DNA of 64,000 nt from Clostridium gelidum (GCF_019977655.1 NZ_AP024849.1:5969501-6033500); one strand, 5' to 3'. Counted from the first letter of the stretch, positions 18,076 through 26,904 are shown. The notes: a model not told the origin generated them from the letters alone. Numbers and translations are program-made.

Positions 18076-18152
18076 TGGCGACCCAGAAGGGACTCGAACC
18101 CTCGACCTCCGGCGTGACAGGCCGGCACTCTAACCAACTGAGCTACTAGGCC
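18076..18152 (-). tRNA. tRNA-Asp (GTC), second copy
   Basis: Identical to the tRNA-Asp at 17713, offset by 363 bp. Confidence 0.97.
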
Positions 18153-18158
18153 ATCTCA

Positions 18159-18234
18159 TGGTGGGCACAACAGGGCTCGAACCTGTGACCCCCTGCTTGT
18201 AAGGCAGGTGCTCTCCCAGCTGAGCTATGCGCCC
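18159..18234 (-). tRNA. tRNA-Val (TAC), second copy
   Basis: Identical to the tRNA-Val at 17796, offset by 363 bp. Confidence 0.97.
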
Positions 18235-18250
18235 ATAAGATGAAATAAAA

Positions 18251-18325
18251 TGGTGACTCCTAGGGGAATTGAACCCCTGTTACTACCGTGAAAGGGTGGT
18301 GTCTTAACCTCTTGACCAAGGAGCC
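18251..18325 (-). tRNA. tRNA-Glu (TTC), second copy
   Basis: Identical to the tRNA-Glu at 17888, offset by 363 bp. Confidence 0.97.
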
Positions 18326-18353
18326 ATATTAAGTTTGTTTATATTATTTAAAA

Positions 18354-18428
18354 TGGAGCTGGCAATAGGAATCGAACCTACAACCTGCTGATTACAAGTC
18401 AGCTGCTCTACCGTTGAGCCATGCCAGC
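18354..18428 (-). tRNA. tRNA-Thr (TGT), second copy
   Basis: Identical to the tRNA-Thr at 17991, offset by 363 bp. There is no third Thr copy. Confidence 0.97.
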
Positions 18429-18438
18429 AATATTTTAA

Positions 18439-18515
18439 TGGCGACCCAGAAGGGACTCGAACCCTCGACCTCCGGCGTGACAGGCCGGCACTCTAACCAA
18501 CTGAGCTACTAGGCC
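18439..18515 (-). tRNA. tRNA-Asp (GTC), third copy
   Basis: Identical to the tRNA-Asp at 17713, offset by 726 bp. Confidence 0.97.
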
Positions 18516-18521
18516 ATCTCA

Positions 18522-18597
18522 TGGTGGGCACAACAGGGCTCGAACCTGTGACCCCCTGCTTGTAAGGCAGGTGCTCTCCCAGCTGAGCTATGCGCCC
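18522..18597 (-). tRNA. tRNA-Val (TAC), third copy
   Basis: Identical to the tRNA-Val at 17796, offset by 726 bp. Confidence 0.97.
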
Positions 18598-18613
18598 ATA
18601 AGATGAAATAAAA

Positions 18614-18688
18614 TGGTGACTCCTAGGGGAATTGAACCCCTGTTACTACCGTGAAAGGGTGGTGTCTTAACCTCTTGACCAAGGAGCC
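18614..18688 (-). tRNA. tRNA-Glu (TTC), third copy (first transcribed)
   Basis: Identical to the tRNA-Glu at 17888. It is the promoter-proximal tRNA. Confidence 0.97.
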
Positions 18689-18761
18689 ATACTATGTTGT
18701 CTTTCGCTTAAATGTATTATTTATTGTCCTTGTATTCTTCAAGCTGCTGACCACATAGACT

Positions 18762-18790
18762 ATAATACCTAAATTTAGATTGCCTGTCAA
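18762..18790 (-). promoter_or_regulatory. sigma-A promoter of the tRNA array
   Basis: Minus strand TTGACA (18785-18790), 17-bp spacer, TATTAT (18762-18767), about 70 bp before the first tRNA. A consensus -35 with ideal spacing fits a strongly expressed stable-RNA promoter. Confidence 0.85.
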
Positions 18791-18844
18791 CACCTTTTTT
18801 CATTTTTTTTATTTTCACCTTATTTAATTTAATTATATATACAT

Positions 18845-19417
18845 TTATTTAGATATTTTATTAGAATGTTTAAATTGTTCTATAGCCTCTCTAAAACTTG
18901 ATAAAATGCCTTTTTTCAGTTCTATTTCACTGTTTATATTTTTAATTTCTGCATCACATATTTCCATAAAATTATCTCTTTCTATTTTATTAATAATTAT
19001 ATTATATCCGTTTCTTTTGAAGTTTTGTCCTGATGCCATAACCTCTAATGGAAACTTATTATTTATAATTAGCAATATTTCTTTATCCCAAATTCCCCTC
19101 TTGTTTATTTTATATTTATCTCTTAATACATCTAAATTTTCTATTTCCTCTTCAATTTCAATTTTTAATGATTCATATAATGCATTATAAAAAGTTACTG
19201 ATATTCCTCTTTTTAATTTAATCTTTAAAAAATTTTTATGTTTAATTAAAAATTCATCTATGTTATTTTGACTTACACATTCTATATCTTCAAAAGAAAA
19301 ACTTTTTATCCCACTACCAGTTGGATAATTAACAATTATGTTATCAAAATTCATTCTTCTGACTTTAAAAATGCCTCCAAAATCATCTAACTTATTATTA
19401 ATTACTTTTGCTTCCAT
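18845..19417 (-). CDS. hypothetical protein, 190 residues
   Basis: I do not recognise a family. The product is charged and lysine/glutamate rich, with a beta-rich first third (FGGIFKVRRMNFDNIIVNYP, SFSFEDIECVS) and a helical acidic middle (LKIEIEEEIENLDVLRD). No signal peptide, membrane helix or metal motif. Good ribosome site (GAGGTGATTTTTAA) before ATG 19417. Single gene between the tRNA promoter and the divergent flavoprotein gene. Confidence 0.75.
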   Translation of the reverse strand: MEAKVINNKLDDFGGIFKVRRMNFDNIIVNYPTGSGIKSFSFEDIECVSQNNIDEFLIKHKNFLKIKLKRGISVTFYNALYESLKIEIEEEIENLDVLRDKYKINKRGIWDKEILLIINNKFPLEVMASGQNFKRNGYNIIINKIERDNFMEICDAEIKNINSEIELKKGILSSFREAIEQFKHSNKISK

Positions 19418-19577
19418 TTAAAAATCACCTCATTTTAGTATTCCTTTCTTTTAACATGAATATTACTGTGATAAACTTTATTTAGCATATAAAAAATAAC
19501 AACTTAGCATTTTAGTCTATTAACTCGTTATTCTATTTCATATGCCTTATTACATAAACAAGGAGTGATTGATAAAT

Positions 19578-20822
19578 ATGATTTATCACGATTTAATAAT
19601 TATCGGTGGTGGTGCGTCTGGTTTGATGGCTGCAATAGTAGCTAAAGATTTTGGCATAGATGTAGCTATTATTGAGGGAAATGACAGGATTGGTAAAAAA
19701 ATTCTTGTAACTGGAAATGGCAGATGTAATATTACTAATAATAATATTTCCTTTCCATATAATAACTTCCACAGCGAAAATGATAATTTTTTTCAAGAAG
19801 CTTTAAATAAATTTACAATAGAAGATACTAGAAGTATGTTTTTATCTCTTGGCTTGCCTTTAACAGAATTAGAAAACGGTAAGATGTATCCAAAATCTCT
19901 TCAAGCCTCTTCTGTAATAGATATATTTAGAATGGCATTAGAGGATAGAAACATACCTTTATATGCGAATTGTAAAATTAATTCTATAAGCAAAAAGAAA
20001 ACTTTCACTTTGTATACCAATAATGAAGATTGTGAAAACTTTTCTTGTAACAAGGTTATTTTAAGTTGTGGTGGAAAATCTGCTAATAAAACTGGTTCTG
20101 ATGGTTCTGGCTATAAACTAAGTAAATCCTTAGGGCACAGTATTATAGAACCACAACCTGGTATTGTTCAATTAAAATTAGATTATCCTTATTTAAAAGC
20201 TTTATCTGGAATTAAATTTGATGGCTCTGTATCTGTATTAGTTAATGATGAGATCATACGAACAGATATCGGTGAAGTTTTATTCACTGATTATGGCATC
20301 TCAGGGCCACCTATACTTCAATTATCCTCTTGTGCCTCTAAGGCTCTCAGTAAGGGCTCAAAAGTGACTATAAGAATTGATATGTTTCCATATGAAAGCA
20401 AAGAATATGTCGAAGATTTTTTTGCTACACATTTCTCCATATTTAATTATAGAGAAATATCATCTGCACTAATTGGAGTAATAAATAAAAAATTAATTTC
20501 TACACTACTCAAAGATGTTGGAATAAATGATATTCACTTACCTTGTAGCAGTATTGAATGGAAATATATCAATAAATTAATTAATAAATTAGAACAATGG
20601 GATTTCAACTGTACAGGTACTAATGGCTTTCCTAATGCCCAAGTTACTGTAGGAGGAATAAATACCTGTGAAGTAGATAATTTAACCTTAGAATCTAAAT
20701 TAGTTAAGGATCTTTACTTCTGTGGCGAGATACTAGACATTCATGGTGATTGTGGTGGATTTAATCTTCAATGGGCATGGAGTTCTGGTTATTTAGTAGC
20801 CAAATCTATAGCTAATAGTTAA
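19578..20822 (+). CDS. YhiN/HI0933-family FAD-dependent oxidoreductase
   Basis: About 414 residues. N-terminal dinucleotide-binding motif IIGGGASGLMAAIVA, then the family hallmark GNGRCNITN at ~45-55 and a C-terminal FAD segment (LYFCGEILDIHGDCGGFNLQWAWSSG). Members are HI0933/YhiN-like flavoproteins of unknown physiological reaction. Start is uncertain: AGGAG at 19561 is close to a TTG at 19569 and 12 bases before ATG 19578; I favour the ATG. Ends at a strong bidirectional terminator. Confidence 0.93.
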   Translation: MIYHDLIIIGGGASGLMAAIVAKDFGIDVAIIEGNDRIGKKILVTGNGRCNITNNNISFPYNNFHSENDNFFQEALNKFTIEDTRSMFLSLGLPLTELENGKMYPKSLQASSVIDIFRMALEDRNIPLYANCKINSISKKKTFTLYTNNEDCENFSCNKVILSCGGKSANKTGSDGSGYKLSKSLGHSIIEPQPGIVQLKLDYPYLKALSGIKFDGSVSVLVNDEIIRTDIGEVLFTDYGISGPPILQLSSCASKALSKGSKVTIRIDMFPYESKEYVEDFFATHFSIFNYREISSALIGVINKKLISTLLKDVGINDIHLPCSSIEWKYINKLINKLEQWDFNCTGTNGFPNAQVTVGGINTCEVDNLTLESKLVKDLYFCGEILDIHGDCGGFNLQWAWSSGYLVAKSIANS

Positions 20823-20846
20823 ATATTCCATTTTAACTATACAATG

Positions 20847-20903
20847 AAAAAGAGTTATACCAAAACATGATTAAACTCCATGGTTTTGTTATAACTCTTT
20901 TTT
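20847..20903. terminator. bidirectional terminator between convergent genes
   Basis: AAAAAGAGTTATA...CCAAAACATG pairs with CATGGTTTTG...TATAACTCTTTTTTT, with an A-run on one side and a T-run on the other. It serves both the flavoprotein gene and the convergent thioesterase gene. Confidence 0.88.
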
Positions 20904-20908
20904 TAACA

Positions 20909-21664
20909 TCAATCTTTTATTTTTTCCCAATCTGCCTCTAATAACGTTAATTCGGTTCCTTCACTATTTCTTATAGTATGATATGATTTTAAATTATCCT
21001 CTTCAATTTCTTTTACCGTTGCAGATACTGATACTTTATCACCATATATTGTTTCTTTTTCAAAAGTTACTTTAATTCTTTTTAAATTATAATTATTGAC
21101 TACTTCAATAGGAACAGCTTCTATTGCCCACTCAACATATTTAACATTATTAACATGATTATTTGAATCAATATCACTGTATCTAATATTAAATTGTATA
21201 TTATATTGCTCTTCATCATTTTTCTCTATTTTATCCATACTTATATCATAATCAACGTCACCATCTACACCATAAATATCATATTGTTCCTCTTGTATTC
21301 TCATAGGTCTTCTCTTTTCAATGTTAATTAAGAAGAATAATGCTAATGCCTCTCCAATAAGATTGTCATTTTCATCCTTAATCATGTATTTTCTTAATCC
21401 ATAAAACTTTTTAAAACCTACAGGTTGTGTAGTAATACTTATAGTTTCTCCAAAAACTGGATATCTGTACATCTTTATATCATACTTATAAAATACCCAA
21501 GCACAATTATTTTTTGTACAATACTCAATTCCACCACCAAAATATTCTGATTGTTGAGTACCTATATCACAAATAAAATTAATTATTGCTGACAATTTAC
21601 ATCTCAATTTGGAATTTACTTCATAATAATGTATTTCATATTTCTTTGTAAAACTCTTACCCAT
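20909..21664 (-). CDS. acyl-ACP thioesterase
   Basis: 251 residues with two hotdog repeats as in plant FatA/FatB and bacterial acyl-ACP thioesterases that release free fatty acids from acyl carrier protein. First hotdog: residues ~1-130 (FTKKYEIHYYEVNSKLRCKLSAIINFICDIGTQQSEYFGGG). Second: ~150-250, with the catalytic-region signature IRYSDIDSNNHVNNVKYVEWAIEA, containing the Asp, Asn and His expected in the family. Start ATG 21664 (AGAGGGTAGAG upstream). Monocistronic. Confidence 0.9.
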   Translation of the reverse strand: MGKSFTKKYEIHYYEVNSKLRCKLSAIINFICDIGTQQSEYFGGGIEYCTKNNCAWVFYKYDIKMYRYPVFGETISITTQPVGFKKFYGLRKYMIKDENDNLIGEALALFFLINIEKRRPMRIQEEQYDIYGVDGDVDYDISMDKIEKNDEEQYNIQFNIRYSDIDSNNHVNNVKYVEWAIEAVPIEVVNNYNLKRIKVTFEKETIYGDKVSVSATVKEIEEDNLKSYHTIRNSEGTELTLLEADWEKIKD

Positions 21665-21859
21665 CTCTACCCTCTTCTCTTATCTCATATTTGTCTATTA
21701 CTGATTCAAATAAACTTCAAAATATATCTTATATAATAATATTAACATAATAGTTTAATTAAATATATTATCTAATGTATCCTTTATAGAAAAATATCCC
21801 TATCATTTTTCGTAAGGCACTTCAAGTTTTTTAAATTTAATAGATAATTTTGAAAAATT

Positions 21860-21894
21860 AAAAAGAGGATTCTCTAATAAGAAAATCCTCTTGT
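21860..21894 (-). terminator. terminator after the DUF1858 gene
   Basis: AAGAGGATT (21863-21871) and AATCCTCTT (21884-21892) form a stem followed on the minus strand by TTTAATTTTT. Confidence 0.8.
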
Positions 21895-21905
21895 AAATTA
21901 TCATA

Positions 21906-22088
21906 TTATCTATTTAATGCTTCTAATAAATCGTCTAATTTTAATCCATGAACTGTTGCAGCTTCTGCTATAGTTTCAGCTTGAGCTGATGGACATCCAA
22001 CACATCCCATTCCAAAGTTCATTAGAACTTCAGCTTTAGATGAATTTCCATTAACTACTTCACCAATTGTCATATCCTTAGTTATCAT
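21906..22088 (-). CDS. DUF1858 small disulfide-type protein
   Basis: 60 residues, all of it a DUF1858 domain: ITKDMTIGEVV, then FGMGCVGCPSAQAETIAEAA with the conserved CxxC (CVGC) and LDDLLEALN at the end. This domain also occurs fused to hybrid-cluster and redox proteins; the free form's role is unknown, probably redox-sensing or Fe-S related. ATG 22088 follows AGAAGGTGAAAGT. Lies 125 bp downstream of purA. Confidence 0.92.
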   Translation of the reverse strand: MITKDMTIGEVVNGNSSKAEVLMNFGMGCVGCPSAQAETIAEAATVHGLKLDDLLEALNR

Positions 22089-22212
22089 ACTTTCACCTTC
22101 TTTTAATATAACTTTGTATAATTATTGTCTACATTACAATTATATTTTATATTAAATTGAAAGTCAATACCCGAGTATAATGCTTGACTATAAATTTGAG
22201 CATAATTCTTTA

Positions 22213-23499
22213 CTATAAACTACCTACTCTCATAGTTTGATCTCTCTTAGGCCCAACTCCAACTATTGAAATCTTAGTATCTGTAAATTCTGATATTCTA
22301 GCTAAATACTTTTTAACATTACTAGGTAATTCATCATAACTTCTAACATCAGCTACACTATCATCCCAACCATCGAATTCTTCATATATTGGTTCACATT
22401 TAGCTAAGTCTTCCAAACTTGCTGGGAAATAATCTATAACTGTATCATTAAACTTATATCCAACGCATACCATGATTTTTTCAAGTCCTGCTAATGTATC
22501 TATTTTAGTAACAGCTAATGAAGTTAGTCCGCTTACTCTAGCTGCTGTTTTAACTATAACTAAGTCTAACCATCCACATCTTCTTGATCTTCCTGTAGTT
22601 ACACCATATTCATGACCCTTTTCTCTGATCCAATCTCCAGTTTCATCAAGTAATTCCGTTGGGAATGGTCCCTTACCAACTCTTGTAGTATAAGCTTTTG
22701 TTATACCTACAGCATTAGTAACCATGTTAGGTCCTATACCAATACCACTACATACTCCACCTGCTGTTGTATTTGATGACGTTACATATGGATATGTTCC
22801 ATAATCAATATCTAGTAACATTCCTTGAGCACCTTCAAATAAAACCGTTTTATCTGCTTTAATATCATTATATACTCTAACAGATGTATCTTGAACAAAT
22901 GGTCTTAACTTCTTAGCAAATTCTAAGTACTCTTTTAATATCTCATCAAAGTTTAATGCTTCTCCGTCTAACACTTTTGTAATATAAAGATTTTTCATTT
23001 CAATATTTTCTTTTAATTTCTCAACGAAAACATCTTCATGCATTAAATCACAAACTCTGATTCCACATCTTTCAAATTTATCTGTATAGCAAGGTCCTAT
23101 TCCTTTACCTGTAGTACCTATATCATTCTTTCCTCTAGCTTTTTCCTTTAATATATCTAATGTTTTATGGTATGGCATGATAAGTTGAGCTCTATCACTT
23201 ATTATTAACTTTTCAGGTGTAACTTTAACTCCAACACCTTCTAAGTAATCTATTTCTTCAAATAACGCTTTTGGATCTACAACTACTCCATTTCCTATTA
23301 CATTTAATTTATCTTCATATAAAATTCCTGATGGTATTAAGTGAAGTTTGTATTCATTATCGCCAACCACTACAGTGTGACCAGCATTGTTTCCACCTTG
23401 GAATCTAACAACTACATTAGCCTCTTCTGCTAAGTAATCTGTCATCTTTCCTTTTCCTTCATCGCCCCATTGAGCTCCTAAAACAATAAATGCTGACAT
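22213..23499 (-). CDS. purA: adenylosuccinate synthetase
   Basis: Converts IMP, aspartate and GTP to adenylosuccinate, the first step of AMP synthesis. 428 residues, normal length. Motifs: GAQWGDEGKGKMTDYLAE (P-loop-like, catalytic Asp13), the GNNAGHTV loop with His41, DIGTTGKGIGPCYTDK, EGAQGMLLDIDYGTYPYVTSSNTTAGG, and GTTTGR-type VTTGRSRRCGWLD. Start ATG 23499 with AAGGGAGGCAATATAA upstream. Single-gene unit in the clostridial pattern, upstream of the DUF1858 gene. Confidence 0.98.
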   Translation of the reverse strand: MSAFIVLGAQWGDEGKGKMTDYLAEEANVVVRFQGGNNAGHTVVVGDNEYKLHLIPSGILYEDKLNVIGNGVVVDPKALFEEIDYLEGVGVKVTPEKLIISDRAQLIMPYHKTLDILKEKARGKNDIGTTGKGIGPCYTDKFERCGIRVCDLMHEDVFVEKLKENIEMKNLYITKVLDGEALNFDEILKEYLEFAKKLRPFVQDTSVRVYNDIKADKTVLFEGAQGMLLDIDYGTYPYVTSSNTTAGGVCSGIGIGPNMVTNAVGITKAYTTRVGKGPFPTELLDETGDWIREKGHEYGVTTGRSRRCGWLDLVIVKTAARVSGLTSLAVTKIDTLAGLEKIMVCVGYKFNDTVIDYFPASLEDLAKCEPIYEEFDGWDDSVADVRSYDELPSNVKKYLARISEFTDTKISIVGVGPKRDQTMRVGSL

Positions 23500-23741
23500 T
23501 TATATTGCCTCCCTTAAATAAATAATCTTATTAACCTTAATTTTAACCATTATTTGGAGTTTTATTAATTATATTTAATCTCTCCTTTTAAATATTAGCA
23601 AAGTACACTTTCTTGGTCAACCATATATCGAATATTTTTTTGCTTTTTTCATAAATAATTCGTATAATTGTACTATATCATTGTATTTAGTACTGATTTT
23701 TATAAGAATTAATTATATTTAAACTATTAAGGAGTGTTTTT

Positions 23742-24917
23742 ATGAATATTTATGAAGAATCTTTAAAATTCCATGAAGAAAAAAGAGGTAAATATGAAAT
23801 CAAGCCAACTTGTGAAGTAAATAACGCTAGGGATCTAAGTCTTGCATATACACCTGGAGTTGCAGAACCTTGTCGCGAGATACATAAAGATCCTACAAAA
23901 GCTTACATATATACTCGTAAATGGAACACAGTTGCTGTTGTTTCTGATGGTACTGCAGTTTTAGGACTTGGAGATATTGGACCTCTTGCAGCTTTGCCTG
24001 TTATGGAAGGTAAAAGTGTATTGTTTAAAGAATTTGGTAATGTAGATGCATTTCCAATAGTTCTTGATACTAAAAATGTAGATGAACTTGTTGCTACAAT
24101 TATAAACATTGCCCCTTCTTTTGGTGGAATAAACTTAGAGGATATTTCAGCACCTAGATGCTTTGAAGTTGAAAAAAGATTAAAGGAAAAATTAGATATT
24201 CCAGTATTCCATGATGATCAACACGGAACTGCTATTGTTGTTTTATCAGGTCTATTAAATGCTTTAAAAATAGTAAACAAAAAATTAGAAAATATAAAAG
24301 TAGTTATAAACGGATCTGGTTCTGCCGGAACTGCTATATGTAAGTTATTGCTTTCTTCTGGTGTTAAAAACATAGTGATGTGTGACATAGATGGTGTAAT
24401 AAGTAGAGATAAAGATTTAAGTCATAATATCTACATGCAAGAATTAGCTAATATAACTAATCCAAATAATGAAACTGGTATGCTTAAAGATGCTATTAAA
24501 TTTGCAGATGTATTTATAGGAGTTTCTGCTCCAAATATAGTTTCAAAGGAAATGGTTAAAACAATGAATAAAGATGGAATAATCTTTGCTATGGCAAATC
24601 CGACTCCAGAAATATTCCCTGAAGATGCAAAAGAAGCTGGGATTGCAGTAATGGGAACTGGTCGTTCAGATTATCCAAACCAAATAAACAATGTATTAGC
24701 ATTCCCTGGAGTATTTAGAGGTGCATTAGATGTACGAGCTACAGAAATTAACGAAGAAATGAAAGTAGCTGCAGCTTATGCAATTGCAAATGCTGTTTCT
24801 GATGAAGATTTAAATCCTGAATGCATAATCCCAAAGGCATTTGATTTAAAGGTTCAATCTTTAGTTGCAGAGGCTGTTAAAGAAGCTGCAATTAAAAGTG
24901 GAGTTGCTCGTATTTAA
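23742..24917 (+). CDS. NAD(P)-dependent malic enzyme, short bacterial form
   Basis: Oxidatively decarboxylates malate to pyruvate. 391 residues, the short form without a PTA domain. N-terminal LSLAYTPGVAEPCREIHKDP, catalytic region VFHDDQHGTAIV (metal-binding acids), nucleotide-binding VVINGSGSAGTAICKLL followed by MCDIDG, then ANPTPEIFPEDA. The Asp in CDID after the Rossmann loop suggests NAD preference (inference). Start ATG 23742 follows AAGGAGTGTTTTT. A terminator follows at 24953. Confidence 0.95.
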   Translation: MNIYEESLKFHEEKRGKYEIKPTCEVNNARDLSLAYTPGVAEPCREIHKDPTKAYIYTRKWNTVAVVSDGTAVLGLGDIGPLAALPVMEGKSVLFKEFGNVDAFPIVLDTKNVDELVATIINIAPSFGGINLEDISAPRCFEVEKRLKEKLDIPVFHDDQHGTAIVVLSGLLNALKIVNKKLENIKVVINGSGSAGTAICKLLLSSGVKNIVMCDIDGVISRDKDLSHNIYMQELANITNPNNETGMLKDAIKFADVFIGVSAPNIVSKEMVKTMNKDGIIFAMANPTPEIFPEDAKEAGIAVMGTGRSDYPNQINNVLAFPGVFRGALDVRATEINEEMKVAAAYAIANAVSDEDLNPECIIPKAFDLKVQSLVAEAVKEAAIKSGVARI

Positions 24918-24952
24918 TTTATGTAATAAATTTTCACATTCAAAATATAATG

Positions 24953-25008
24953 AAAAGTATCTGTTTTAATACGGCATATTATATGTAGATTAAAGCAGAT
25001 ACTTTTTT
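24953..25008 (+). terminator. terminator of the malic enzyme gene
   Basis: AAAAGTATCTGTTTTAAT pairs with ATTAAAGCAGATACTTTTTT with a 17-base loop. Confidence 0.85.
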
Positions 25009-25014
25009 CAAGTA

Positions 25015-25105
25015 AATTCTAAAACTTTATTCACATAGTTTTTATGGAAAAGTTATACACAGTAGTTTGCTTTTTTATTTATCCACAATTATTTTAATTA
25101 TAGTT
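25015..25105. repeat. left ~90-bp imperfect direct repeat flanking the tail island
   Basis: Runs from TTCTAAAACTTTATTCACAT through AGTTATACACAGTAGTTTGC to ATTATTTTAATTATAG. The same ordered sequence with roughly 10-12 differences is at 45241-45326, beyond the regulator end of the tail locus. Confidence 0.75.
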
Positions 25106-25138
25106 TTCCACAATATAAAAATAATTATTTTATTCACA
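25027..25138 (+). promoter_or_regulatory. phased DnaA-box cluster
   Basis: Five matches to the relaxed DnaA box TTWTNCACA, all in one orientation: TTATTCACA 25027, TTATACACA 25053, TTATCCACA 25079, TTTTCCACA 25104, TTATTCACA 25130. Start-to-start spacing is 26, 26, 25 and 26 bp. The region lies between the malic enzyme terminator and the tailocin amidase; no gene start is adjacent. Confidence 0.65.
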
Positions 25139-25242
25139 AAGGAGTTTTTCTCAAAATAGAAATGCTAATACTAAAAATATGTTATCTAAACATACTTAAT
25201 TATAGAGAAAATTTTTGAAGAATATATGGTAATAAAACATCT

Positions 25243-26007
25243 TTACTGAATCCAAGCACCAGTTTGATCTACCCTATAGCCATCTGATGTAAAACAATCA
25301 ACATACAATTCTCCATGCTCATTAAAACAATAACATTCCCCATCTACCCATAACCATTCTACTTTTGCCATTTTGCAATTATCTTTTAAATAATACCATT
25401 TAGCTTGATCTTGTAACCAAACAAATTGTCTAGCATATCCTTCTGAATCAAATGAATACCATTCTCCATCTATCTTTTGCCAAGAATCTTTGTAATACCA
25501 ACCTTGCGTATTAGTTAAGTAATACCACCCTGTAGCATCCTTATGCCACCCTATTTCAGATATGTTATTTACTACAATATCCTTAAAAGCTTCTAGTGGG
25601 AAGTTGTTTCCTGGACATTCTGTAGAATATAATTCTTTATGTCCATAGATTGGTATATCTCCATATTTAGCACGAATATATTTGATTAATTCCTTATAGG
25701 CACTTATCTGTTCTTGTGTCATATTTTCTGTCATAAAGTCACCTTCAAAACATACTCCAAGACTTATAGAATTATGCTTTGGGCAATGTGAGCCAACTGC
25801 ATTTTCTGGTCTACCCCTATATATATTACCTTGTTTATTTATAAAGAAATGATACCCTATTCCAAGCCATCCATTAGCTAAGTGCCATGAATGAATATCT
25901 TGTACAGTACAATTTGAAGCTTCAGCATGGTGTAATACTATTTCTTGTGGATTATTTTCATATGTTAATGATCCATTAAAATTTAATCCCACATCTATTA
26001 TATTCAT
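25243..26007 (-). CDS. N-acetylmuramoyl-L-alanine amidase with choline-binding-type repeats (endolysin)
   Basis: 254 residues. Residues ~20-140 are an Amidase_2 (PGRP-like, zinc) domain: EIVLHHAEASN (first His ligand), GIGYHFFINKQGNIYRGRPE, and GHKELYSTECPGN (His and Cys ligands). Residues ~152-254 consist of repeated aromatic/glycine units (GWYYLTNTQGWYYKDSWQKI, GEWYSFDSEGYA, KWYYLKDNCKMAK, GECYCFNEHGEL), the pattern of choline-binding cell-wall repeats. Start ATG 26007 (AAGGAGGAATTTCT). Last gene of the lysis cassette. Solventogenic clostridia are reported to have choline in their walls, which fits the binding module. Confidence 0.94.
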   Translation of the reverse strand: MNIIDVGLNFNGSLTYENNPQEIVLHHAEASNCTVQDIHSWHLANGWLGIGYHFFINKQGNIYRGRPENAVGSHCPKHNSISLGVCFEGDFMTENMTQEQISAYKELIKYIRAKYGDIPIYGHKELYSTECPGNNFPLEAFKDIVVNNISEIGWHKDATGWYYLTNTQGWYYKDSWQKIDGEWYSFDSEGYARQFVWLQDQAKWYYLKDNCKMAKVEWLWVDGECYCFNEHGELYVDCFTSDGYRVDQTGAWIQ

Positions 26008-26055
26008 AGAAATTCCTCCTTAAAATTGTAGCAACCTTAATTTCTACTCTGAAAA

Positions 26056-26442
26056 CTAGGATTGTTCAGTTCCTTGTGCTAAGTTTATTTTACCTTTATT
26101 GTATTCTCCAGCTATAGCTTGTCTTAAATCTTCTAGGTTCTTCGCAGATAATTCAGGAATGCGCTGTAATAATAAGTTATCAAATTCATCTGCTTTAGAA
26201 CTTAAAATTTGTTCTGCATTTTCTGTAATCCTAAATTTTTCTTCTATGATATTCCATACCTCTTTAGCAATATTTAACTCTTCTTCATGTCCATTAATCT
26301 TTATATTTTGTTCAACTTCCTTTTTCTTTGTAACAAAGAATTCTATTGCTGCTCTTCCAACTTGTTTAATTATTGCTACTAAAATAGCTACTATAGCAGT
26401 AGCTGCTATTGGAGCAATTTGATTAATTAATAATTCTGTCAT
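26056..26442 (-). CDS. holin, LL-H-like
   Basis: 128 residues with one N-terminal hydrophobic segment (LINQIAPIAATAIVAILVAIIKQVG) followed by an amphipathic charged helix and the LAQGTEQS tail, the layout of the LL-H-type phage holins found next to amidases in clostridial phages. It would permeabilise the membrane for lysin release. ATG 26442 with AAGGTGGTGTATATATA upstream; 48 bp before the amidase gene. Confidence 0.82.
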   Translation of the reverse strand: MTELLINQIAPIAATAIVAILVAIIKQVGRAAIEFFVTKKKEVEQNIKINGHEEELNIAKEVWNIIEEKFRITENAEQILSSKADEFDNLLLQRIPELSAKNLEDLRQAIAGEYNKGKINLAQGTEQS

Positions 26443-26507
26443 TATATATACACCACCTTATGTTTTGTTATTTTATTTCATGTGCCTTATTATTTTTTCA
26501 CCTCAAA

Positions 26508-26572
26508 AAAAATAACAGTCCAGTATACCATCTATTTTTCGTAAAATAGATGACGCATCTCTGAACTGCTCT
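26508..26572 (-). terminator. terminator between the XhlA-like and holin genes
   Basis: An inner perfect stem CATCTATTTT/AAAATAGATG (26529-26552) is enclosed by CAGTCCAG/CTGAACTG. On the minus strand the outer stem is followed by TTATTTTTTTT. Confidence 0.75.
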
Positions 26573-26588
26573 TTTCTTTCATAGTGAT

Positions 26589-26822
26589 TTATTTAAATAT
26601 CCTTATTTGAACTGCATAAAAAAAGAAGCTTATCAAAGCTCCTCCTATTGCAGTTATAAACCACTTCATCATATTTGTGAGTGATTCAAGATTTTCACAC
26701 AAGTTTTTAAGTTCTGTTTTAAGCTCTCTTGAGTCTTGCTCTAACTTATCTAATCTGCTTCCATGATTATTAAGCCTTTTTTCGTGAGTTTCTAGTTTGT
26801 CTTGGATTAGTTCTTCATTCAT
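26589..26822 (-). CDS. XhlA-like haemolysin/holin accessory protein
   Basis: 77 residues: a coiled-coil N-terminal half (IQDKLETHEKRLNNHGSRLDKLEQ) followed by a single C-terminal membrane helix (MMKWFITAIGGALISFFFYAV), the layout of Bacillus PBSX XhlA, which works with the holin in lysis. ATG 26822, AGAAAGGAAGT upstream. Transcript appears to end at the hairpin at 26508, leaving the holin-amidase pair to read-through or its own promoter. Confidence 0.85.
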   Translation of the reverse strand: MNEELIQDKLETHEKRLNNHGSRLDKLEQDSRELKTELKNLCENLESLTNMMKWFITAIGGALISFFFYAVQIRIFK

Positions 26823-26869
26823 TTATTACTTCCTTTCTAAATAATTCATCATAATTTCATATTGTGTAA

Positions 26870-26904
26870 CAATATTAAAAGGCACCTACATTCCTGTAAG
26901 TACC
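26870..26904 (-). terminator. terminator after the fibre-tip gene
   Basis: Minus strand GGTACTTACA-GGAA-TGTAGGTGCC followed by TTTTAATATT. Confidence 0.75.

Larger units (their letters stand above)
17713..18688 (-). repeat. 363-bp tandem repeat making an 11-tRNA array
   Basis: The unit Thr-Glu-Val-Asp (in transcription order) recurs with a period of exactly 363 bp. By eye the copies are identical, spacers included. Copies begin at 17713, 18076 and 18439; the last ends after Glu, so 2.7 units are present. Order from the promoter is Glu-Val-Asp-Thr-Glu-Val-Asp-Thr-Glu-Val-Asp. Confidence 0.95.
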
